Origin: Fidelibacterota bacterium
GTDB lineage: Bacteria; Fidelibacterota; Fidelibacteria; Fidelibacterales; Fidelibacteraceae
DNA: 60,083 nt
Direction of reading: 5' to 3'
Assembly: GCA_021734505.1 (NCBI GenBank)
Contig: JAIPIT010000002.1
Coordinates: 1 to 60,083 of the forward strand
Positions 53,904 to 60,083 of the stretch are shown one piece after another. Made by a program: the position numbers and the translations under genes. A model generated the notes under the pieces. The model had not been told where the DNA came from. It searched no databases and saw nothing but the letters and a program-made list of their open reading frames with translations. Position 1 is the first letter of the stretch; the number at the start of each line of letters is the position of its first letter.

Positions 53904-55582
53904 AGAGATGAATTCACCCTCATAGAATAAGTGTTTCTAAGCATTGCTTTTTGTTCAGCGCGTTTTTCATTCATATAATGATTGCGATAATCTGTTAACA
54001 GGCGATAAGACACTTTATCAAAATCGCGAAAACTTTCTGGAACATATTCCACGCGCTGGATAACAGAATAAAAATCACCGATCTTGTATGGGCCACCGAT
54101 CTCGCCATCCAACATATTAAAGGCAGCGATACTCATTTCACCGTATTGATTTCTCTTAATTGCAGGGATCAGGCCTTTATTATTCTTGCCGATATTTCTT
54201 CGAGAATATTCAGTCGCCAGAGCGCCCATGTCTTCACCTGCTTTTGCGCGCTGTAAAACATCTACCGCAAGAACGGAATCTGCCAGAAGCACCTCTCGAA
54301 CAAGAACCCTTGCCTCTTGTTTATAAAGTTCGCTTTTATAGGTTTCATAAAAGTCGCGCAATACTGATTGTTCCGGTGCCATTTGTTCAAAGACATATAA
54401 TTTGTCAAATAGTGCAGAGGCCTTTTGGGCTAAATAAACATTCCGTGTTTTTATAAATTCTTTTGAGGAATCCAAACCAAGGTTATGAGCAGCCTCATAA
54501 AGAAGGGCACCTTTTCGGTTTTGTTCAATAAAGCTTTTAAAAGATGCCGTGTCGGTGAAGCGCGGGGGTATCTGAAGGCTAATCATTTTTAAGAATTGAT
54601 AGATCCAGGCTTTATTAATTGGCATATCCCCAAGATAGCCAACCGTTAGAGTATCTTCAAATATTTCCATAATATCAAACGCAGTAAACTGTTCTGAATA
54701 AAAAACATTTTGTGATAAACGGGTAAAACGATCAACAAAATCATTTAACAAGGAATCATTCAATATCAAAGGGTTAGCAACATTGAGCGAATCAAAGACC
54801 TCATTATCCCGCGCAAGGAATTTTGATCTCCAGCGAGAATAAGCCATTTCTACCAGATCGTCTTTAACTTTTTCAAAGGGTTCAACCTGTATTTCGCGTT
54901 TTTCCAGCAATTTAATAATATGAAAACCGAAGGGGGTTTCAACCGGTTTTGAAATTTGACCGGGTTCCAAAGCATATGCCGCATCTTCAAATTCTTCTAC
55001 CCAGCGCCCTGTTTTTGACCAACCAAGGTTTCCGCCATTTTCATTTTTACTGCCATCGTCAGAATATTCAGCGACAAGTTCAGAAAAATTGTCATTGTTA
55101 ATTCTTTTTGATATTTCTTTTGACAGAGAGTCGGCTTCTTCACGGGTTCTATCGTTTAGGGGGCGAGAAGCCGTATTGTACCCAATTAAAATATGACTAA
55201 TATTTAGTTCGTATTTTGTTTTATTATACAAATCATTCAGGGCTGAGGGTGTTAATATTTTATCTATAACCAGATTCTGATAAGCGCCATTGGCAAGTTC
55301 GCGGATTTCCCACACACGGTTTTCCCACATAACTTCGCCGGAATCAAGATCTCCTTGATCTTCGAGATAATAGCGTGCAAGATAATCATAGCAAATAGTC
55401 TCGACCTGAAGTTCTTTTTCTTCAAGGGAAAGTGCGGAAAAATTTGCAGGTGTAATATATTTATATAGCTCATCAATGGAAATTTTCTTTCCATTGACCA
55501 CCGCAATATCTTTATCGGTCATTTTAGTACAAGAAGAGACCAATAGAACAAACACCAAAATCGGTAAAACAAAACGTTTCAT
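53894..55582 (-). CDS. Parvulin-type peptidyl-prolyl isomerase lipoprotein with two domains
   Basis: 562 residues with a lipobox LLVSSC (C18). An N-terminal chaperone region (AVVNGKKISIDELYKYI) precedes a parvulin domain (~130-235: ISHILIGY, YSDDGSKNENGGNLGWSKTGRWVEEFEDAAY, FGFHIIKL). A second, weaker parvulin domain lies in the C-terminal part (~420-510: VLVREVLLADS, YSRRNIGKNNKGLIPAIKR). ATG 55582 has GGAG upstream; the longer frame back to 55651 gives no better start. It heads the three-gene parvulin run and follows mfd by 78 bp. Confidence 0.88.
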   Translation of the reverse strand: MKRFVLPILVFVLLVSSCTKMTDKDIAVVNGKKISIDELYKYITPANFSALSLEEKELQVETICYDYLARYYLEDQGDLDSGEVMWENRVWEIRELANGAYQNLVIDKILTPSALNDLYNKTKYELNISHILIGYNTASRPLNDRTREEADSLSKEISKRINNDNFSELVAEYSDDGSKNENGGNLGWSKTGRWVEEFEDAAYALEPGQISKPVETPFGFHIIKLLEKREIQVEPFEKVKDDLVEMAYSRWRSKFLARDNEVFDSLNVANPLILNDSLLNDFVDRFTRLSQNVFYSEQFTAFDIMEIFEDTLTVGYLGDMPINKAWIYQFLKMISLQIPPRFTDTASFKSFIEQNRKGALLYEAAHNLGLDSSKEFIKTRNVYLAQKASALFDKLYVFEQMAPEQSVLRDFYETYKSELYKQEARVLVREVLLADSVLAVDVLQRAKAGEDMGALATEYSRRNIGKNNKGLIPAIKRNQYGEMSIAAFNMLDGEIGGPYKIGDFYSVIQRVEYVPESFRDFDKVSYRLLTDYRNHYMNEKRAEQKAMLRNTYSMRVNSSLLK

Positions 55583-55660
55583 AAAGACTCCATTTTTATC
55601 AAGAAAAGTTAATACACAAGGACATAAAATAAAATGTTTATTTATGGGCATGAATACACA

Positions 55661-58600
55661 TTAAGAATTAAATGTTCCCGAGTAAAAGGCGGATAAGAAA
55701 TCTAATCCCACTTTTGCGGAAAGGTGCTTTTGGGAAATTAATTCAATTTTTATGTTTTTTTCATTAAAGAGACTCAGAAGTTTTCCGGCTGAAGTCTGTA
55801 AAAGCGAAACCGGTATGTTTTTCTGAAAAGTCAAGATAAGAGACGCATCTTTTTTTAAAAGTGATTCAATATGAAAATCTTTCAGCCAAAGAGATAAGCC
55901 GGCTTCATTGAATAAGTTTTGTGCCTCCGGGGGCAATTCGCCAAATCGATCCCGAACAGACCATCTAAGATGTTCAAGGTTGCGCCGGATGTTCTTTTTG
56001 TCTTTTAACGAAGAGAGAATCTCGGATATTTTTCGATAAAAAGAAATTCTGATATCTTTATTGTTGATATAGTCGTCGGGCAAATAGGCCGCCTGTTCCA
56101 GTCGAATGTCCGGCACCTCTGCAAATACTTCAAGCGTTTCACTTTCACCGGATTTTAACATTTCGACCTCTTCACCGAACAAGCGATTAAAATAAGCATA
56201 ACCCAGTCGATTAATATGTCCGCTTTGTTCAACGCCAAAAAGAGAACCGGCACCCCGAATTTCAAGGTCGCGCATTGCAATTTGATACCCCGAGCCAAGA
56301 TCCGTATAATATTCTAAAGTTTGTAGACGTTTCATCGCTGCCGGGTTAATATGTTTTCCACGCGGAACCACCAAATAAGCAAAGGCTTTTTTGTAAGAAC
56401 GACCAACACGCCCCCGGATCTGATATAGTTGTGACAATCCAAAATTGTGCGCATTCATAACGATCAACGTGTTGGCGTTTGGAATATCAATTCCGGATTC
56501 AATAATCGTCGTTGATATCAAAATATCAAAACGGTGATGGTGAAAATCAAGCATGATGTTTTCAAGCTCAACCCCCGGCATTTTACCACTTGCCGTTCGA
56601 ACTCCGGAAGAAGGGAACATTTCTTCAATTTTTTCCCTGAGGGCGGGTTGCTCCTCAATCACATTGTGAAGAATAAAGACCTGCCCGCCCCGTTCAAGTT
56701 CACGTCCGATCGCTGTCCTGATATCGACATCATTCCAATACATGATCTTTGTGGAAATAGGCAGCCGTTCTTTGGGCGGTGTATCAATTTTCGTAATATC
56801 GCGCAGACCCACAAGTGAAAGCTGAAGGGTTCTTGGTATCGGAGTGGCCGTCAAGGTCAAAACATCCACATGCCTTTTCATGTTTTGGATTTTTTCTTTA
56901 TGGTTTACACCAAAACGATGTTCCTCGTCAACAATTAGCAGTCCTAAATCATTAAATAACAAAATGTTAGACAGTATTTTATGGGTGCCGATAATAATAT
57001 CAATTTGACCATTTTTAATTTCTTCAAGTCGTTCTGTTAAGACTTTTCCGCTCACAAAGCGATTTATATAACTCACTTTAATTCCAAAGGCATCGAGTCT
57101 CTCATGAAAGCTTTCATAATGTTGAAAACAAAGCATGGTCGTTGGAACCAATACCGCAGCCTGTTTTCCGGAATAAACACATTTAAATGCAGCACGAATC
57201 GCAACTTCGGTTTTCCCAAAACCAACATCGCCACAAACCAAACGATCCATAATTCGAGCTTTTTCCATATCCTTTGTAATATCTTTAATTGCCCGATTTT
57301 GATCAGGTGTTTCGTCGTAAGGAAAACTTGCTTCAAGCTGAAGTGTATCGGGCGTGTCGGCAAGAAAGGGAAACCCGGGCAATTTCTTGCGGTCCCGATA
57401 CAGGGCAAGAAGATCAAAAGCAGCCTTCCTCAAATAGCTTCTGGTTGTAATTTTTGCCTGCTCCCATCGATTGCTTCCAATTTGATCAAGATGAACACGG
57501 GCAGGCTTTTCTCCGCTATATTTAAAGATCTTATTCATATACCGAACAGGCACAAAAACACGGTCCTTGTTTTTATATTCAACAACCATGGATTCTTGTT
57601 TTATGCCGCGGAATTCAAGTAATTCCACACCTCGATAAATTCCAATACCATAATCAACATGTACGACAGCGTCGCCATATTCGAGGGATTCGAGTGTTTC
57701 TATTCGCGTTGAACGTTCGGGGATAAAGCGATTATTTGGGTTAACATAATGTTCTTTGTGATAAATTTCACGACCGGAAAGCAGGACAAGCCCAAGAGGT
57801 TTATATTGAAAACCCACCCGTACGTTGATTGGATAATATGAAGCATGAGCACCAAGCTTTTCCCTTAATGATTCGCGGACAAGATCATGTTCGGTAAAAA
57901 CCGCAATACGCTCATATTCATTTAAAATGTTTTCATAGAACCCCGGAGAGCTGACTTTTTTAGGCGGATCGATATCGGCTATTGAAAAATTTACATCAGC
58001 ACCCGGTTCGGCCGCTTTAAAATTAACCTGAATAAAAGGAATATCCTTATCATAAGAAACTGTTAATTCTTCATTACCGACCCCGTGAATTTTTATAATC
58101 ACGGTATTTTTTGGAAGTATATCCTGTATTGTGGAATGAGAAAAAGACGAAAAAGAAGCAGGCCGTATTTGTGCATGCTTACAAGTATCAAAGGTATTTT
58201 GATCACCGGGATTAAAACGACGGACCGATTCAACCGTATCTCCAAAAAACTCAATGCGAAACGGATAGGTTTCCCCATAGGGATAAATGTCAACAATACC
58301 CCCGCGTAGCGCAAATTCGCCGCAATACTCTGCCATATTGCTGCGCTGATATCCCATTTCAACCAACCTGCCCGATAAAGAGGAATAAGCGAATTCCTCT
58401 CCGGCCGAGAAATGCAGCATATGTTTTCTGAGAGTAATTTTATCCGGAATACGCTGATTTAGTATGTTTGGGGATGACAATACAATATCCAGGGCATTTT
58501 TATAATAATCATCAAGAAATCGGGAAATATGGTTTTCAAGTGCGGGGTTTTCATGAAGCAATGCCTCGGAGGAGAACAAAGGGATCCAGGCGAGTTTGCT

Positions 58601-58867
58601 TGGGGCGAAAAACCCCAAGGCATCAGCATAAAAGGCTTCAGCCTCTCGTTCTTTATCAAAAACCACCAGGGGGAAATACCCCTCGATACGAAGCATTTTC
58701 AACCAAAAAAGAACAAATGTGGGATTTGCAGTATTTAAGACAAGTGATTTTCGATGTCCAAGAAGAGAAAACCCGGCCATAAAATCCTTGTCGGCACGGA
58801 AAAGCTCAACAAGCTCCGAAATCTGCGATGTTTCACGTGAAACATTTTTTTCAGGCGATGACAACAT
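55661..58867 (-). CDS. mfd: Transcription-repair coupling factor
   Basis: About 1068 residues. In order: a UvrB-like N-terminal region, the RNA-polymerase-interaction domain (YGDAVVHVDYGIGIYRGVELLEF), and superfamily 2 helicase motifs (I GDVGFGKTEVA near 545, II VDEEHRFG near 650, III LTATPIPRTL, VI QIRGRVGRSYKKAFA), then the C-terminal TRCF domain. It releases stalled RNA polymerase and recruits UvrA. The frame is open to 58984 but that extension runs over a parS site and is unlike Mfd; ATG 58867 is the best start, though its Shine-Dalgarno site is not convincing. The first parS site lies inside its first codons. Confidence 0.94.
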   Translation of the reverse strand: MLSSPEKNVSRETSQISELVELFRADKDFMAGFSLLGHRKSLVLNTANPTFVLFWLKMLRIEGYFPLVVFDKEREAEAFYADALGFFAPSKLAWIPLFSSEALLHENPALENHISRFLDDYYKNALDIVLSSPNILNQRIPDKITLRKHMLHFSAGEEFAYSSLSGRLVEMGYQRSNMAEYCGEFALRGGIVDIYPYGETYPFRIEFFGDTVESVRRFNPGDQNTFDTCKHAQIRPASFSSFSHSTIQDILPKNTVIIKIHGVGNEELTVSYDKDIPFIQVNFKAAEPGADVNFSIADIDPPKKVSSPGFYENILNEYERIAVFTEHDLVRESLREKLGAHASYYPINVRVGFQYKPLGLVLLSGREIYHKEHYVNPNNRFIPERSTRIETLESLEYGDAVVHVDYGIGIYRGVELLEFRGIKQESMVVEYKNKDRVFVPVRYMNKIFKYSGEKPARVHLDQIGSNRWEQAKITTRSYLRKAAFDLLALYRDRKKLPGFPFLADTPDTLQLEASFPYDETPDQNRAIKDITKDMEKARIMDRLVCGDVGFGKTEVAIRAAFKCVYSGKQAAVLVPTTMLCFQHYESFHERLDAFGIKVSYINRFVSGKVLTERLEEIKNGQIDIIIGTHKILSNILLFNDLGLLIVDEEHRFGVNHKEKIQNMKRHVDVLTLTATPIPRTLQLSLVGLRDITKIDTPPKERLPISTKIMYWNDVDIRTAIGRELERGGQVFILHNVIEEQPALREKIEEMFPSSGVRTASGKMPGVELENIMLDFHHHRFDILISTTIIESGIDIPNANTLIVMNAHNFGLSQLYQIRGRVGRSYKKAFAYLVVPRGKHINPAAMKRLQTLEYYTDLGSGYQIAMRDLEIRGAGSLFGVEQSGHINRLGYAYFNRLFGEEVEMLKSGESETLEVFAEVPDIRLEQAAYLPDDYINNKDIRISFYRKISEILSSLKDKKNIRRNLEHLRWSVRDRFGELPPEAQNLFNEAGLSLWLKDFHIESLLKKDASLILTFQKNIPVSLLQTSAGKLLSLFNEKNIKIELISQKHLSAKVGLDFLSAFYSGTFNS
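58829..58844. promoter_or_regulatory. parS site 1 (ParB-binding palindrome)
   Basis: TGTTTCACGTGAAACA is a perfect 16-bp palindrome and exactly the canonical chromosomal parS sequence. It lies in codons 8-13 of mfd, where it encodes NVSRET. Confidence 0.92.
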
Positions 58868-58940
58868 GGCCAATATTACAAAATTCACCTCAAGTGTAAA
58901 ATGAAAATCGAATAAGAATCTATTTTGCCACTTCTTTATA

Positions 58941-58956
58941 TGTTCCACGTGAAACA
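58941..58956. promoter_or_regulatory. parS site 2 (ParB-binding palindrome)
   Basis: TGTTCCACGTGAAACA fits the parS consensus (TGTTnCACGTGAAACA) and lies in the mfd-dapF intergenic region, 112 bp from site 1. ParB binding here could affect the divergent promoters of mfd and dapF. Confidence 0.9.
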
Positions 58957-58971
58957 TCAAATTTTTGGTAT

Positions 58972-59000
58972 TTGGTATTTCCAAAGCAAATTCCTATATT
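58972..59000 (+). promoter_or_regulatory. Putative promoter of dapF
   Basis: TTGGTA (58972-58977), a 17-nt spacer and TATATT (58995-59000). Transcription from about 59007 would exclude the longer frame start at 58972 and supports ATG 59032. It begins only 16 bp from parS site 2. Confidence 0.45.
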
Positions 59001-59031
59001 TTTCAACAATTACAATTTGGAGACCGGGTTC

Positions 59032-59820
59032 ATGCTTATTTCATTTTCAAAATATCAAGGTGCCGGAAATGACTTTATTCTTATCAAGGATCTGGAAAAT
59101 TCTTTTCCCGACAAAGATCATAAATTCATAGGCGACCTTTGTGACAGGCGTTTTGGAATCGGGGCCGACGGGCTTATGTTATTACGCAGTTCTCCGGACA
59201 AAGATTTTACGATGCTTTATTTTAATGCCAACGGGCATGAGGGCACCATGTGCGGAAATGGCGGAAGATGTCTGGTTGCTTTTGCTCGCGATTGCGGTTT
59301 CATACAGAAGGACAAGGGAATAATATTTGATGCCGTTGACGGCGAGCACAGCGCAGCAATTATTCGACCCGGAGTCGTATCGCTTAAAATGAAAGACGTA
59401 AGTGAAATCAAAAAAATGGGCAGAGGATATCATATTAACACCGGATCAATTCACCATGTGGAATATGTGGATAAGCTTGTGGATATGGACGTATGCCGTA
59501 GGGGGAGGGCGATAAGAGAACATAAAATGTATGCCCCGGACGGATGTAACGTCAATTTCATCAAGGGGGATAAAGAAGAAAACATTATAGCTATTAGAAC
59601 TTATGAGCGAGGCGTGGAAGATGAAACACTTGCCTGCGGAACGGGGTCTGTTGCTGCGGCAATTGTCCACCACGCGAACGGCAAAAAATATGACAAATAT
59701 TTGATCAGGGCACGGGGCGGAGTTCTAAGTGTGAATTTGAAATATGACAAGCAGATCTATCATGACATATACCTTGAGGGTCCTGCTACATTTGTTTATA
59801 AGGGAGAGTGGCAAAGATGA
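59032..59820 (+). CDS. dapF: Diaminopimelate epimerase
   Basis: 262 residues. The two catalytic cysteines are C74 in MCGNGGRC and C202 in LACGTGS, both in the expected context; GAGNDF at 10-15 is also a family marker. It converts LL- to meso-diaminopimelate for peptidoglycan and lysine. ATG 59032 follows GGAG by 9 nt. Its stop codon overlaps the ATG of the next gene (ATGA), so they are translationally coupled. Confidence 0.96.
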   Translation: MLISFSKYQGAGNDFILIKDLENSFPDKDHKFIGDLCDRRFGIGADGLMLLRSSPDKDFTMLYFNANGHEGTMCGNGGRCLVAFARDCGFIQKDKGIIFDAVDGEHSAAIIRPGVVSLKMKDVSEIKKMGRGYHINTGSIHHVEYVDKLVDMDVCRRGRAIREHKMYAPDGCNVNFIKGDKEENIIAIRTYERGVEDETLACGTGSVAAAIVHHANGKKYDKYLIRARGGVLSVNLKYDKQIYHDIYLEGPATFVYKGEWQR

Positions 59821-60083
59821 GTGATTTTAATATAATTGAGTATTACAACAAGTATAAATACGGTGACGATATTCTTCGCAAACTGATGCGTTTTCGAATA
59901 AAGCGCATACTTCTTATTTCAACCGTTTATGATGCTTTTGTGTTTGAGCGGGATGCCTTGCTTGGAGACCAGGTCTTTGGTGAATATATGGAATTAAACC
60001 TTTCTTCACCGCCTGAGATCGAAGCGGTTCCAACCGGAGAAGAGGCCATAAAGCAAATAAAAACAAACAATTATGACCTTGTT
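59817..60083 (+). CDS. N-terminal part of a PEP/pyruvate-binding-domain protein with receiver-like domain (truncated by window end)
   Basis: Only the first 89 codons are present and the frame is open at the edge. The sequence FRIKRILLISTVYDAFVFERD, DQVFGEYMELNLSSPP and AIKQIKTNNYDLV resembles the degenerate receiver-like N-terminus of the long PEP-synthase-like (PPDK N-domain) proteins common in the FCB group. The usual acidic triplet of a phosphorylated receiver is not seen in this part. The identification rests on recollection of those N-termini, so the rest of the gene is needed to confirm it. Confidence 0.5.
   Translation, partial: MSDFNIIEYYNKYKYGDDILRKLMRFRIKRILLISTVYDAFVFERDALLGDQVFGEYMELNLSSPPEIEAVPTGEEAIKQIKTNNYDLV

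Noticed and set aside
59466-59474. Exact DnaA-box nonamer TGTGGATAA in dapF
   Set aside because: It is isolated, inside coding sequence, with no AT-rich region beside it; a single nonamer is expected by chance now and then.

Overview
The window is a chromosomal segment of an AT-rich, Gram-negative, probably strictly anaerobic bacterium. The envelope is diderm: there is a TonB/ExbB/ExbD system, several lipoprotein signal peptides, SurA-type periplasmic chaperones and a likely outer-membrane barrel. The anaerobic signature comes from a 2-hydroxyacyl-CoA dehydratase activase fusion, superoxide reductase, rubrerythrin and ferritin. The arginine decarboxylase, agmatinase and deoxyhypusine-synthase-like proteins look very like those of Bacteroidota, but the recognisable promoters are of the TTGnnn / TATATT sigma-70 type rather than the Bacteroidota type. 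My best guess is a candidate phylum of the FCB group (Cloacimonadota or a relative); this is inference, since there is no rRNA gene in the window.

Layout. 1-5.1 kb (+): 3' part of an activase/dehydratase fusion, a GT4 glycosyltransferase and a small membrane protein. 5.1-12.4 kb (-): YgjV-like protein, ChbG-type deacetylase, hflX, BatA-like protein, SpoIID-like protein, methionine sulfoxide reductase BA and a lone receiver. 12.6-17.9 kb (+): alcohol dehydrogenase, two GT2 enzymes (one fused to a degenerate WcaJ-like module) and a GH20-like lipoprotein. 18-21.3 kb (-): polyamine operon. 21.5-23.4 kb (-): TudS/YbgA-type protein and an unusual tRNA-Ser(CGA) array with a GIY-YIG nuclease. 23.5-27 kb (+): ferritin, superoxide reductase, rubrerythrin, ppiD. 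27.2-31.2 kb (-): RNase G and its radical SAM partner. 31.4-32.8 kb (+): tRNA-Ser(GGA) and a lipid kinase. 32.9-35.1 kb (-): ornithine carbamoyltransferase and a GNAT protein. 35.3-36.6 kb (+): MFS transporter. 36.6-58.9 kb: an almost unbroken run of minus-strand genes (glgA; TonB system; S41 protease; parvulin, transglutaminase, KOW protein and GlmL; cdsA, recF, dnaN; three parvulin-family proteins; mfd). 59.0-60.1 kb (+): dapF and the start of a PEP/pyruvate-binding-type protein.

Two regions stand out. (1) At 22.66-23.43 kb there is an intact tRNA-Ser(CGA), a second copy with an identical body but interrupted in the T-loop (between C56 and R57) by a 22-nt insert made of two small hairpins, and a decayed third copy carrying nearly the same 22-nt insert. 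A GIY-YIG nuclease gene lies between the interrupted and intact copies. I know of no described element of this form. (2) At 51.6-59 kb, dnaN/recF, an AT-rich intergenic region with two DnaA boxes 21 bp apart and two consensus ParB parS palindromes 112 bp apart suggest the chromosome origin and its partition centre.

Functionally, much of the window concerns the envelope (outer-membrane protein folding, TonB energisation, phospholipid and diaminopimelate precursors, glycan transfer), oxygen defence, polyamine formation from arginine, and replication or repair.
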